A DNA stretch of 37,869 bases from Puniceicoccales bacterium. GTDB taxonomy: Bacteria > Verrucomicrobiota > Verrucomicrobiia > Opitutales > UBA953. Each line of letters starts with the position of its first letter. The stretch's first letter is position 1. The position numbers and the translations under genes were made by a program. Below the pieces are notes generated by a model. It was not told the origin of the DNA and ran no database searches. It saw nothing but the letters and a program-made list of their open reading frames with translations. The stretch lies in contig JAIRPL010000031.1 of assembly GCA_031256995.1 (NCBI GenBank), positions 1 to 37,869 of the forward strand. Direction: 5' to 3'. Below, piece after piece: positions 16,780-26,405 of the stretch.

Positions 16780-18894
16780 TTACTTTTGGCCGGCCGGTTT
16801 TGACGGCATTCCCCCGGGCTGTTTTGTGGCGTCGGTGTCGAGGAATTTTGAGAAGAGCGGCGCGAGCGCGCTGGCGCCGGCGTCGTTGAGATGATCCTCG
16901 TCAAAGTAGTAAAACTGCCGGTTTTCGCAGTAGCGGATGCTTCCGTCGGGGCTTAGGAGGCGTTCCTCGGTGCGCAGGATGCGCAGGTTTGGATGGCGGC
17001 TCGCGGCCTTCTCCACCACGGCGAGGATGGCAGCGCGGGCTTCCGTGAAATACCTTGGCTCGCGGAATGGCGCGAGCGTGCCATCGGGCGCGGCGCGAAA
17101 CTCGGCGACAGCCCGGGGATTCATTTGCTCTCCGTGCGGAAGGACTGGAACCTGCGTCACAAAAACGACTTTTGTGCGAAGCGGCTTGAGTTCCTCAAGG
17201 AATGCCTCCAATTGCCTTGCGAAGGCGGACAAATCGCCCTCCTCCCACGCGTACCAGCGATCCCAGCGCTCGCACAGGAAAAGCACGTCGGGGTTCCATT
17301 CGCGAAGCCAGCGCATCTTGTATTCATGGAATTGGCGCGTGGATTTCACGCGTGCCTCCGGGAAGACTTTTACCACCACGTTGAAGGGCGGCTCGGCGTC
17401 TTTCCCAAAGAATGCGACGGAGCGTTTTCGTTCGCGGCAAATCCTGTCGATCATCGGCGAAAACATGTTGGCGTGGGAACTTCCCCAGACGACGACGCTG
17501 GGAGGTTCTCCTCCATGCAAATGGAGCAGGCCTCCCTTTTCCAAAACCTTGCGGGGCACCCCCTCGACGGGGATCTCCCCGGAGGTGACATCATAGGCGA
17601 AGATCCCGCCGTGGACGGGGCTTCCCGCCTTCAGCGGATCGGAGAGTTTTTTAACGCTTGGGGGAGTGGAACCGTGGAGAGCGTAATAACCGGAGGAGAC
17701 GGTCCTTGGCGCGAATTGTGGAAATGTGCGAAACGGCTTGCACCATGCCTCATAGAGGCAGAGGGCAAGCGTGCCCGCAAAAAGCACGGACAAAGCCGCC
17801 AGGCGGCGCCCGCGCCCAGGCCCCCGCCGGCGCATGGGGCGCTCGACGAGAAAATAGGCGGCCACGCCCGCGGCCAGTCCGGCCAATCCGCCCCAAATCG
17901 CGCCCTCATCCCATTCCCGGTCAATGAGTTCCGCACGCATTCGTCCAAAGACAATCCATGGCCAGTGCCAGAGATAGAGCGAATAGGAGACTTTGCCGAC
18001 CCCCGTGAAAGGCCTTGTGGAAAGCAGGCGCGAGAGCGAGCTTTCACCCGTGGCCACCGAGAGCAGGACCGCCCCTGTGCCAAGTGTTGGGAAAAGGGCG
18101 GCCCAGCCTGGAAAGACGAAATGCCCGGCCCCCATGAAGAACGAGGCCAGGATGAGCGCCGTCCCTCCCCATCCGAGAATCTCGCGAGCGACGCGCGGGA
18201 AATGTCTCTTGCGCGCCTCCGGGGTGGAAATGGAAAATCCGGCCGTGGCCAGGAATGATCCCAAAAGCAGCTCCCAGACGCGTGTTGGAAGCCAGTAAAA
18301 AGCGAACCCCGCGCGGTTGTAAGAAGCCCAGAGGCACAGCGAGAAGCTCGCAAGCATCGCCACGAGCAGAAACCAGTGGACGCCGCGTTTCACAAAGCGG
18401 CTGGCCAGAAAAAGAAAGAGGGGGAACAGCAGATAGTACTGCTCCTCGATTCCAAGCGACCAAAAGTGGGTGAGATATGCCCATTCCGCGTTTGTGCCCC
18501 AATAACTTCCGTGATTGGCGTGGGTGTAAATGTTGGAGAGGTTGAGGAGCGTCCAGACACCATGGCGCGCGGTGAGGATCTCCAGGCCGGCCGGGATGAG
18601 GAATGTGAGTAAAAGAATTGTTATCGCGACGGTCAGGGTGGCATTGGGAAGCAGGCGTTGGATGCGCCGCAGATAGAATTCCTTGAAGGAGAATGTCCCG
18701 CCTTGGATGTCACTGGTCAGTATGGACGTTATCAGGAACCCCGAGAGCACGAAAAACACATCCACCCCCGCGAAACCGCCGGCGAGCCATCCCGGGCGGA
18801 TGTGGAAGAGGATGACGCCCGTCACCGCGATTGCCCGGATCCCGTCAAGCGCGGGGACGTGTTCCCGGGAGGAGGGAGGGTTGCCCTTGCTCAT
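16780..18894 (-). CDS. Membrane acyltransferase-3 with C-terminal SGNH domain (OafA-like)
   Basis: The 704-residue protein has an N-terminal multi-helix acyltransferase-3 domain and a C-terminal SGNH-type domain. The family start HVPALDGIRAIAV (12-24) with H31 is present, followed by about ten membrane segments and a basic loop. The extracytoplasmic part has block I GSSH (the usual GDSH) and the C-terminal DEDHLND catalytic Asp-His block. Such proteins O-acetylate O-antigen, peptidoglycan or exopolysaccharide. The start at 18894 overlaps the upstream gene's stop by ATGA, so it is translationally coupled to the HEFGH membrane protein. The larger open frame upstream lies inside that gene and was rejected as start. 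Confidence 0.93.
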   Translation of the reverse strand: MSKGNPPSSREHVPALDGIRAIAVTGVILFHIRPGWLAGGFAGVDVFFVLSGFLITSILTSDIQGGTFSFKEFYLRRIQRLLPNATLTVAITILLLTFLIPAGLEILTARHGVWTLLNLSNIYTHANHGSYWGTNAEWAYLTHFWSLGIEEQYYLLFPLFLFLASRFVKRGVHWFLLVAMLASFSLCLWASYNRAGFAFYWLPTRVWELLLGSFLATAGFSISTPEARKRHFPRVAREILGWGGTALILASFFMGAGHFVFPGWAALFPTLGTGAVLLSVATGESSLSRLLSTRPFTGVGKVSYSLYLWHWPWIVFGRMRAELIDREWDEGAIWGGLAGLAAGVAAYFLVERPMRRRGPGRGRRLAALSVLFAGTLALCLYEAWCKPFRTFPQFAPRTVSSGYYALHGSTPPSVKKLSDPLKAGSPVHGGIFAYDVTSGEIPVEGVPRKVLEKGGLLHLHGGEPPSVVVWGSSHANMFSPMIDRICRERKRSVAFFGKDAEPPFNVVVKVFPEARVKSTRQFHEYKMRWLREWNPDVLFLCERWDRWYAWEEGDLSAFARQLEAFLEELKPLRTKVVFVTQVPVLPHGEQMNPRAVAEFRAAPDGTLAPFREPRYFTEARAAILAVVEKAASRHPNLRILRTEERLLSPDGSIRYCENRQFYYFDEDHLNDAGASALAPLFSKFLDTDATKQPGGMPSKPAGQK

Positions 18895-19709
18895 CCATGC
18901 CTCCTGAGTTGGGCGGAAACGAGGCGGAGTGGGAGGGCGACGGCGATGCCCAGCAAACAGAAAAACACGCACAGCAGCATGGTGCCGGTCATGAGCATGC
19001 AAACTTGCAGAAAGGCGGCGTTGTAGCTGGCGAGCGCCTTGGCGCCGAAGAGAAATGCGATGACATTCGCGAGGGTGACAAGCAGCACAAAACAGGAGGC
19101 TCCCGGCAGCGCGCCCTCGATGTCGGACTTGCTCAGGTTGACGTGGAGGGCGATGGCGAACGCCGGCACCAAATAGAGCCACCAGAGCGGGTTTGCGATG
19201 TTGGCGCCGGAGAAGAAATCGGTGAGCGCCCCCGACAATGTCTCACGCAACAATCCCAAGGGCATGCCGCCCCCGCCGGCGGCGGCGGCGAGAAGGCGCA
19301 GGCGGTTGTGAAGGCCTTCAAATGTGTGCGGCAAAAGCATCCACAAAAGCAGGGCCAGTATCGCGGCTCCGAACGGAATCGGGCCGATCCCGATGAAAAA
19401 ACGCCCGGTTTTTTGGTAAAAACTGCGTGGATTGAACGAATGGCGCACATGGCCGAAAGTGTTGCCGCGCGGCGCATAAAATTTGATTTCGTGGATCTTG
19501 TGGCGGAACAGCAGGCAAAAGAAGGCGTGTCCGAATTCGTGGACCGGCGTGCCGATGATTCCGGTGACCCTTGCCACGCGCGCCGCCGCCGCCCCGCATT
19601 GGGAGTAGAAAATGGCATTGAGGCGCGCGACAAGGAATCCCACGGCGGCGAGCGCGCCGATGCTGTGGAGCAGCTGCAGGAATGTGTTGGTGAATAGCGT
19701 GGAAAACAT
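18891..19709 (-). CDS. Integral membrane protein with HEFGH motif, M50-like
   Basis: This 272-residue protein is strongly hydrophobic, with about six or seven membrane segments and a HEFGH zinc-protease-type motif at 57-61 inside a membrane-associated stretch. That placement resembles M50 site-2 proteases and DUF3267-like relatives. A second metal ligand typical of M50 (NxxPxxxxD) is not clear, so peptidase activity is uncertain. It is the first gene of a two-gene unit with the acyltransferase (ATGA overlap). I chose ATG 19709 because the frame upstream is low-complexity, while MFSTLF begins the first membrane helix. Confidence 0.7.
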   Translation of the reverse strand: MFSTLFTNTFLQLLHSIGALAAVGFLVARLNAIFYSQCGAAAARVARVTGIIGTPVHEFGHAFFCLLFRHKIHEIKFYAPRGNTFGHVRHSFNPRSFYQKTGRFFIGIGPIPFGAAILALLLWMLLPHTFEGLHNRLRLLAAAAGGGGMPLGLLRETLSGALTDFFSGANIANPLWWLYLVPAFAIALHVNLSKSDIEGALPGASCFVLLVTLANVIAFLFGAKALASYNAAFLQVCMLMTGTMLLCVFFCLLGIAVALPLRLVSAQLRRHG

Positions 19710-19931
19710 GGAGTCTTGCCGTGGCGGATGGCTGGCGGGAAGGTGCGCCGTGCATTCGCGAAAGGTCGCGAAAAAGGCGGCACCCCGCGCGCGTGTCAAC
19801 GTGTGAGAGCCGGGAGGATGCCTTTTCCGGCGGCGCGCGGACCGGGGGGCATGCCTGTCCCGCCGCTTGCGCGAAGCATGTGTCCAACTTTGGGGTTGTC
19901 GCGGGATGGGGGGCGCTGGTTTGCTGGCACC

Positions 19932-20240
19932 ATGCTGAACGTGGGGCTGCATCACTATGTCACGCTGGCCTGCCTGTTGTTCGCCATTGGGTTGGCCGGT
20001 GTCCTGTCTCGCAGAAATGTCCTGGTCATTTACATGTGTCTCGAATTGACGCTGGCGGCGTCAACCCTCGCCCTTGTGGCCTTCGCCCGCTTTAACGACA
20101 GTTTGGATGGGGCGGTTTTTGTCTTTTTCGTGCTCACCGTGGCCGCGGCGGAGGTGGCCGTGGGCCTGGCCCTGTTGACGGCCATCGTGCGCAAGCGCGG
20201 GACGGCCCGGTTGGATGAAAACACGACGCTTGGTCATTGA
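19932..20240 (+). CDS. nuoK: NADH-quinone oxidoreductase subunit K
   Basis: NuoK is a three-helix membrane subunit of respiratory complex I in the proton-pumping arm. The 102-residue product has the normal length and keeps both key membrane glutamates: E38 in YMCLELTLA and E74 in AAAEVAVGLA. ATG 19932 gives the canonical start; the longer frame is not hydrophobic. No other nuo gene is nearby: an M50-like protein is divergent upstream and a NUDIX gene lies 58 bases downstream. It is therefore an isolated copy. Confidence 0.95.
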   Translation: MLNVGLHHYVTLACLLFAIGLAGVLSRRNVLVIYMCLELTLAASTLALVAFARFNDSLDGAVFVFFVLTVAAAEVAVGLALLTAIVRKRGTARLDENTTLGH

Positions 20241-20298
20241 GGGGATCCCGAAACTCCGTCCGCCGCCCCCCGCCTGAAAAACTCCCGCACCACCTCCG

Positions 20299-20850
20299 AT
20301 GAATCCGAATTTGACGCCTCCCGCCTCCTGCCCGGGGGCGCTGCCGTTTAAGATCAGCGTGCTCGTCTTTTTGCACGACGAGCGCGGCCGCCACCTTCTC
20401 ATCCGGCGCCGGAAGGCCCCGAATCGTGATTGCTGGAGTCCCATTGGTGGAAAGTTGGAGATGGCCCTTGGCGAATCGCCCTTTGAGTGCGCCATTCGTG
20501 AGACCGCGGAAGAGACCGGCCATTCCATTGCCGCCGCGGACCTGCACCTTTTTGGCATGGTGTCCGAGCGAGCTTATGAGGGCGGGACGCATTGGCTGAT
20601 GTTCCTTTTTGAGTGCCGGAAACCGCTCACGGCTCTTCCGCCGGAGATCGAGGAGGGTGTGTTTGGTTTTTTTGACCGCGCGGAAATTGAGAAACTCCAC
20701 CTTCCCCCGACCGACACCATGCTTGTCTGGCCTGTCCATGACCGGTTCCACGCCGGCGGTTTCCAGGTTTATCGGGCTGATTGCGACCCGAGCCGTCCCC
20801 CGAAAATGACGGTCGAGGAGACAATGGGCCAGATTGCCGCCACTCCATGA
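20299..20850 (+). CDS. NUDIX hydrolase
   Basis: The 183-residue protein has a NUDIX fold with the box from G50 to G74. The catalytic REtAEE part is intact (R67, E68, E71, E72) with the E59-x7-R spacing correct. The first half (GGKLEMALGE) is two residues longer than the classic G-x5-E spacing. Substrates are nucleoside diphosphates linked to another group, but the exact one cannot be read from sequence. Its stop overlaps the start of the AsmA-like gene by ATGA, so the two are co-translated. Confidence 0.92.
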   Translation: MNPNLTPPASCPGALPFKISVLVFLHDERGRHLLIRRRKAPNRDCWSPIGGKLEMALGESPFECAIRETAEETGHSIAAADLHLFGMVSERAYEGGTHWLMFLFECRKPLTALPPEIEEGVFGFFDRAEIEKLHLPPTDTMLVWPVHDRFHAGGFQVYRADCDPSRPPKMTVEETMGQIAATP

Positions 20851-23800
20851 ATCCGTCATCCACTTCAAAATCCGTGGCCGGCGATGCCGTGGTGGCAACG
20901 GCGGGCGATGCGGGGAGGGCCGTTCCGCCCGCCGGTCCTGTTCCTGCCGGGTCTGCCGTTCCGCCCGCCCCACCGGCTCCACGACGCCCGTCGTTTGCTG
21001 GCATTTTGAAGATTTTGTGGCGCGCATCGTTGCGGTTTGGCGTCCGGCTTGCGGCCTGGGTGTTGTTTTTTGCGCTGGTTTCCCAGATTTTGCTGTGGGT
21101 GGCGTTGCGCAATGACTGGCGGTTGCGGATGCCAGGGTTTGCGCTGCAATTTGTCCTGGACCGCCTGGAGGAGAGCGGGATCGAGGTTCGTTGCTCGGAT
21201 GTTTACGTGCGCCCGACGGGGGTGCTGGAGGCCGAAAGCCTTGACATGTGTGCCCGCGGCGGCGACTCGCCCAATTTCACCGTCCGCCACGTTGCCGCCA
21301 GCGTCAGCCTGCCCGCGCTCCTCAAAGGGAAATTTGTGCCGAAGCGCGCGGTGCTTGAGGGGGGCGTTTTTTATTGTCCGCCCTCGGTTTCGCCGGATGG
21401 GCGGCGCCGTGTCGTGCTTGAGGACGTGCGCGCCCTGCTTGAGCTGGCGCCGGATGGCTGGCTGCACGTGAACACGGTGCAGGGCCGTTATGGAGCCATG
21501 CCCATCGTCATGCGCGGGGAATTCCTGCCCGGGGCCAGGAAGCGCAAACGAACATTGGAGCCGCCTTCGCTCACGCCGGAGAAATGGCGCGCCATCAATT
21601 TTATTGCCGCCCAGCTTCTCGAGATTCGCCCCAAATTTGAGACTTTTGGCCGGTTCTCCCTGGAGGTGAACGGTTCCCGGATCGAGGAGAACAATGAAAA
21701 TGGCGCCGTCCTTTTCAACATCACGGCAAGGGGCGAGGATTTTCGCCTGCCCGGTTTGGACAAGGCGCGCGCGCACGGCGTCCAGCTTGCCTGTGATTCG
21801 CTTTTTGACGGCTCGCGTTTCCGGCCATCCGGCCCGGTGGTGCTCTCCGCGCGTGGTTTTGAGTGGGTTCTTCCCCCGGATGCGGAATTTGCCCCCGAAA
21901 ATGCGACGGAACCGCCCACCCTGCGCGCTGGCGATGTTCGTTTCAGCGTCGTGCCGGGGGCGAAGTGGCATTTCCCGTCCAGCATGGAGTTCGCCGCTTG
22001 CGACGTGACGATGGCGGGGGAGCGGATGGATTATCTGGACGGTTTTCTTGATTGGAGCGGCCTGCCAATGCTTCTTTCCGCCAGGTTGCGTGCCACGTCC
22101 GGCACGGACACGCTTTTTGCCACGGCCAAGGGCAACCCCATTCTTCGGACGCTTGAGGCCTCATTTGCCACGCGCGTCACCCCCGCGCGCTTCCTGGAGC
22201 ATCCTGCCGTGCGCGCCAACCTCCCGGAACGCCTTGCCTCGCTGGCCATCCACCACCCCGTCCATCTTTCCGGCAATGTCCGCCTTGGCGCCGGCCTGCG
22301 CTTCAAGGAGCTGCGTGCGCATCTTGACGCGGGGGCCGCCACTTACGAGGACTTCGAGGTGGCCGGCGCCAGCGCGGACGTGCATCTCACGCCGGCAGGC
22401 ATCGAGGTTTCCAACGCGGATGTTCGCGCCGCAAACTACCGCGCCATGGGCGGGTTTCGCACGGGGTTCGGCGAAGGGGACGAATTCCGCTTTCTGCTGC
22501 GCGGATCCACGCACCCGGGTTATCTGGGCCGCTTTCTGGGACCGTTCTGGGTGGAGCTTTGGGAGCAGTTTTCCTTGCGCGACGACTCCCTGCCGCGCGC
22601 GGACATCGAGATACGCGGCAATTGGGGCGTGAAGCACGAATTCATCTATTGCGGGGCCGCCGGCGAGAATCTTGCCTTTCGCGGCGCGGCGTTTGACAAG
22701 GCCAGCCTGCGCATCCACGAGTCCCCGGACTGCATTGCCCTTTACGACATGCGGGCGTGGCAGGGGGAGCGTTCCGCCACGGGCACCTTCCAGCTCCATT
22801 ACATCCCGCCCCCCGTCCACGAACGGGAGAGCTTTCGTTTCCGGTTTGAGGGTGATTTTCCCAAGGAAACCAGCGCGCTCCTTGGAGGGGCGGAGCTTCA
22901 TGACTTGCTGCGGCCGGTTGTCAGCGATGACCCGGTCTCGCCTGTGCGGACGACCGTGACGGGGTATGTGCACAGCTGGGCCAGCCCCACGCCGGAGCGC
23001 GTCCAGGTTGTCGTCGCCGTCGATGCCCCCGGCAACACCGTGGCCTGGCGCCTTCCGTTCAACAACTTCAAGGGCAGCGTTGCCTATGACACCGGCCAGG
23101 CGGTGATCACGGTGGATGACGCCACGTTTGCGCGCGGCAGCCTCGGGCAAAATCCCGCCCCGTGGAGTTCCTCGCGCCCCGTTGACCGCCCCCAGCGCGC
23201 CTGGCTCGACCTTCGCCCTTCCAGCCCGACGCTCCACCTTGATCTGGAGCTTCTCGGTGCGCGCCGCGATTCACTCGTCGAGGCCGTCAAAAGCCTCGCG
23301 AAGGTCAAGGATGATCCTGTCGCGACACCCCGGCTTGCCACGCCATCCGCGCCAGTCCCGGCCGCCGGGGTGGCCGCTCCGGCCTTGCCGATGCCCGTTG
23401 GGACGGCTGGAGCGGGCGCCACGGATCCGCCGCCCGCCGCCAAGGGAGGCACCCTGGCCGCCTTGGCCGCGCCCGGCGCGCCCGCCGCCCCGCCGGAGGC
23501 CCCGGCCGCGCCTGCCGCCCCGCCGGACAATTCCAGCGTGGATATTGTCTTTGTCGGCGGGATCACCCTCCCTCATCTGGACACCTTGGATGGCTCCGGC
23601 TCCGTCCGTTTCTGGGATCCCGAATTGCCCAACCTGCGCCTTTTCTTGGGATTTTCCCGTGTTCTCGAGAAAATCGGAATCAGGGCGTCCACGTTCAACA
23701 TTGAGCATGCGCAGGGAGATTTCACCGTCCGCCGCATGGGCGTCTATTTTCCCATGCTCAAGATCACGGGCAAAAACGCCCTGATAGAATGCGTTGGCAA

Positions 23801-24020
23801 TTACGGGATTGAGACGGACGCCCTCGACTTTCGCGCAAGCTTCACCGCGAAGGTCGCCCAAAACATTCCCGGCGTGAAGGAGGCGATGAGTGTACTCTAC
23901 AAGTGGACCAAGCTCGTCCCCGTGAGCATCACCGGGACGCTCGACAAGCCCGAGTGGAAACTTGACCCAACCCTTTTCCGGCCCGTCCTTGACCCCGCCA
24001 AGGGCAGGGCCTCCGATTAG
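20847..24020 (+). CDS. Large AsmA/TamB-like envelope protein
   Basis: This 1057-residue protein has a Pro/Ala-rich cytoplasmic N-terminus, one membrane segment at about 63-87 and a very long periplasmic region rich in beta strands. The C-terminal part (from about 900) ends in the TGTLDKPEWKLDPT type of sequence common at the end of AsmA-like C-terminal domains. Such proteins form hydrophobic grooves that bridge inner and outer membranes and move phospholipid; that role is inferred here. A Pro/Ala/Gly linker of about 60 residues lies near 835-895. The start at 20847 overlaps the NUDIX stop. This supports a diderm envelope. Confidence 0.8.
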   Translation: MNPSSTSKSVAGDAVVATAGDAGRAVPPAGPVPAGSAVPPAPPAPRRPSFAGILKILWRASLRFGVRLAAWVLFFALVSQILLWVALRNDWRLRMPGFALQFVLDRLEESGIEVRCSDVYVRPTGVLEAESLDMCARGGDSPNFTVRHVAASVSLPALLKGKFVPKRAVLEGGVFYCPPSVSPDGRRRVVLEDVRALLELAPDGWLHVNTVQGRYGAMPIVMRGEFLPGARKRKRTLEPPSLTPEKWRAINFIAAQLLEIRPKFETFGRFSLEVNGSRIEENNENGAVLFNITARGEDFRLPGLDKARAHGVQLACDSLFDGSRFRPSGPVVLSARGFEWVLPPDAEFAPENATEPPTLRAGDVRFSVVPGAKWHFPSSMEFAACDVTMAGERMDYLDGFLDWSGLPMLLSARLRATSGTDTLFATAKGNPILRTLEASFATRVTPARFLEHPAVRANLPERLASLAIHHPVHLSGNVRLGAGLRFKELRAHLDAGAATYEDFEVAGASADVHLTPAGIEVSNADVRAANYRAMGGFRTGFGEGDEFRFLLRGSTHPGYLGRFLGPFWVELWEQFSLRDDSLPRADIEIRGNWGVKHEFIYCGAAGENLAFRGAAFDKASLRIHESPDCIALYDMRAWQGERSATGTFQLHYIPPPVHERESFRFRFEGDFPKETSALLGGAELHDLLRPVVSDDPVSPVRTTVTGYVHSWASPTPERVQVVVAVDAPGNTVAWRLPFNNFKGSVAYDTGQAVITVDDATFARGSLGQNPAPWSSSRPVDRPQRAWLDLRPSSPTLHLDLELLGARRDSLVEAVKSLAKVKDDPVATPRLATPSAPVPAAGVAAPALPMPVGTAGAGATDPPPAAKGGTLAALAAPGAPAAPPEAPAAPAAPPDNSSVDIVFVGGITLPHLDTLDGSGSVRFWDPELPNLRLFLGFSRVLEKIGIRASTFNIEHAQGDFTVRRMGVYFPMLKITGKNALIECVGNYGIETDALDFRASFTAKVAQNIPGVKEAMSVLYKWTKLVPVSITGTLDKPEWKLDPTLFRPVLDPAKGRASD

Positions 24021-24175
24021 CGCGGGAGATTCGGGGCATGGGCGGATCCTGATCCGGAAGGATTGCGGGCAAGGGGGGCGGTTTCGGAAGGCGGGCGAGG
24101 AGGGCGGAGAAAGGAAGCCCATTCACGGGGATTTGACGTGATGGCGTGAAAACGGCATTGAGAGTGGTTTGCAAA

Positions 24176-26257
24176 ATGTCCGACAACACGCCGCCCGCAT
24201 CCCCGCTCGCCCCCGACAATGCCTCCGCCCTGGCGCCCTCCGCAACCCTTCCCCCGCCGCCGGACGCTCCCGTCGAAGTGCGTGACGCGTGGTGGCGGGA
24301 GCATGTCTATCGTGGCGACAAGGAGCCGCAGTTGACATGGCGCGCGGTGTTTGTGGGCGGCGTCATTGGCGTGCTTGCGTGCGCCTCGGCGCTTTACACA
24401 TCGCTTGTCATTGGCTGGGCGTTTGGCGTGGCCATCACCGCCTGCATCATCACCCACGTCACCTTCAACGCCCTGAGAGGCGCGAGCGGCGGGCGGATAC
24501 GTGCGATGGGGATGCTGGAGAATGGCGCCGCCTCGTCCATTGCCAGTGTCACCGGGATAACCCCGTCGCATACGGTTGTCGGGGCGTTTGGCGGCCTGAT
24601 CCTGCTTGGCGGCACCTCGGCGGGCTTGGTGGATGGCGTGGTCCCCTGGTATGTCATGATGCCCACGGTGCTGTTCTCCTCCTTGCTTGGCACACTCATC
24701 GCCATTCCGCTGAAACGGCGCGTCGTGAACGACGATCCGCTGAAATTCCCGAGCAGCATCGCCTTTGCCGAGACCATGCGCACGCTTTATGCCAACGGGC
24801 GCGAGGCGGTGGACAAGGCGCGCTGCCTTTGCGCCGGCATGGCGGCGGGCGCGGTGCTTGGCGCCGGCAACAACATCACCGGCCTCACCAAAATCCTGCG
24901 TGATGCCTTCGGGCTGGTCTGGCTCGATGATTTTGCCACCCGCATCGCGCTTCCCGCGCTGGTGCCGTTTGAGGGGCCGCTCAACCCGCTTAACTGGTGG
25001 CGCATCCACGATGGCCGTCCGGCGCTTTATGGATTTGAAATCAGCCTGCTTTTGCTTGGCGCGGGCATGATTGTCGGCCTGCGTGTGTCGCTTTCCATGC
25101 TTGGCTCCGCGCTTTTGTTGAACTGCCTGGTGCTGCCGTTGCTTGTGTTGCAGGACAAGGCAAACGCGGGCATGCCCGGCTGGGTGCCCAATCTGGAAAG
25201 CAAGGTTGATGCCGTCACGGGGGTCACCACCTATCTCACCTACAAGTGGTCGCTTTGGTGCGGGACATCGGTCATGGTGATGTCAGGCCTGACGGCGCTG
25301 GCCTTGCAATGGCCGGTGCTTGCCCGTGCCTTCGGCTCGCTTTTCAGACGCCGCAAGGCAGGCGCGGACAGGCCGGCCGACCCCGTGGCCGACCTCGAGG
25401 TCCCCATGCGCTGGTTTGCATTTGGGATCATCCCGTCCGCCATCGGCCTTGTCATCACGCTATGGCACGCCTTTGGCATCGCGCCGCACCTGAGCCTGCT
25501 TGCCGTCGGGCTTTCATTTTTGACGGGGCTGATTTGCACGCGCACCTGCGGTGAGACCGATGTGAACCCGATTGGCGCGATGGGGAAGGTTGCGCAGCTG
25601 CTGTATTCGGCGCTCCCCGGCGCGCGCGGCCACGCCGACATCAACCTCATGGTTGGCGGTGCCACGGCGACGGCGGGCGGCTCGGCGGCGGATCTTGTCT
25701 GCGACATGAAGATGGGGCATCTGCTTGGCCTGAACCCGCGCAAACAATTCTGGACGCAGATCATCGGTGTCGTGCTTGGCACCGTTGTCGTCGTGCCCGT
25801 CTGGATGCTTCTCGTGCCCGACCAGGCCGCATTGCTGAAGTACAATCCCCCGGCCGCCTCGATGTGGAAGGCGGTCTCCCAATTTTTAACCGAGGCGAAC
25901 ACGGCGCTTCCGCACAGCACGCAGGTCTCGATGGTTGTCGGGGCGGTGATCGGCGTGGCGCTGCCGCTGCTGGAAAAGGCCCTGCCGCGTTGCCGCCATT
26001 ATCTTCCCTCGGCGATGGGCGTGGGCCTTGCGATGGTGCTGCCCTCATGCATCCCCAACTCCCTGGCATTTGCCGTCGGGGCCTTGGTCGCGTGGCTCTG
26101 GGGCAGGCTCGCCCCCTCCAACGGTGAAAAATACTGTGTTCCGCTCGCCTCCGGTTTTGTGGCGGGCGAGTCCATCATCGCCGCCTTTATTGCCATTGCG
26201 GGCACGCTGGCGCTGAAATGGACGGACGTCTCGGCATGGCTGGGGCAGGTTTTCTGA
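24176..26257 (+). CDS. OPT-family oligopeptide transporter
   Basis: The 693-residue protein is a polytopic membrane protein with about 14-16 helices after a 45-residue Pro/Ala-rich cytoplasmic start. The first helices (LTWRAVFVGGVIGVL, then YTSLVIGWAFGVA) and the long alternating hydrophobic pattern match the OPT family (TC 2.A.67), which imports peptides or metal-siderophore complexes using a proton gradient. A GTG at 24146 could add ten residues; I prefer ATG 24176. It is preceded by 155 gene-free bases after the AsmA-like gene, so it may have its own promoter. Confidence 0.9.
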   Translation: MSDNTPPASPLAPDNASALAPSATLPPPPDAPVEVRDAWWREHVYRGDKEPQLTWRAVFVGGVIGVLACASALYTSLVIGWAFGVAITACIITHVTFNALRGASGGRIRAMGMLENGAASSIASVTGITPSHTVVGAFGGLILLGGTSAGLVDGVVPWYVMMPTVLFSSLLGTLIAIPLKRRVVNDDPLKFPSSIAFAETMRTLYANGREAVDKARCLCAGMAAGAVLGAGNNITGLTKILRDAFGLVWLDDFATRIALPALVPFEGPLNPLNWWRIHDGRPALYGFEISLLLLGAGMIVGLRVSLSMLGSALLLNCLVLPLLVLQDKANAGMPGWVPNLESKVDAVTGVTTYLTYKWSLWCGTSVMVMSGLTALALQWPVLARAFGSLFRRRKAGADRPADPVADLEVPMRWFAFGIIPSAIGLVITLWHAFGIAPHLSLLAVGLSFLTGLICTRTCGETDVNPIGAMGKVAQLLYSALPGARGHADINLMVGGATATAGGSAADLVCDMKMGHLLGLNPRKQFWTQIIGVVLGTVVVVPVWMLLVPDQAALLKYNPPAASMWKAVSQFLTEANTALPHSTQVSMVVGAVIGVALPLLEKALPRCRHYLPSAMGVGLAMVLPSCIPNSLAFAVGALVAWLWGRLAPSNGEKYCVPLASGFVAGESIIAAFIAIAGTLALKWTDVSAWLGQVF

Positions 26258-26309
26258 GCCGCCGCCGCGCCCCGTACGTTTTTCACCGCCGCCGCCCCTT
26301 GTCACAGAC

Positions 26310-26340
26310 AAAAAAGGCCCCGCCGGAATCCGGCGGGTCC
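26310..26340 (-). terminator. Rho-independent terminator of mdh
   Basis: Read on the minus strand, GGACCCGCCGG and CCGGCGGGGCC form an 11-bp stem with one G-T pair and a 3-base loop, followed by six T (plus-strand A run 26310-26315). It lies 65 bases past the mdh stop. It may also help terminate the convergent OPT transporter gene. Confidence 0.9.
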
Positions 26341-26405
26341 TTTGCAAGAAGGCGGGAGGGAAGGGGAGAGGGATTTCGCGCGCGCCCCTTCCCGCGGCCC
26401 GTGAA

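Noticed and set aside
16993-18258. 421-codon plus-strand open frame opposite the acyltransferase
   Set aside because: Charged low-complexity translation with no domain pattern, mirroring a real membrane protein gene.
22161-23237. 358-codon minus-strand open frame opposite the AsmA-like gene
   Set aside because: Antisense shadow in GC-rich DNA; the plus-strand gene has continuous envelope-protein features.
24044-24057. CGGATC-CT-GATCCG palindrome before the OPT gene
   Set aside because: Loop of two bases and no T run or known operator pattern; likely chance in GC-rich sequence.
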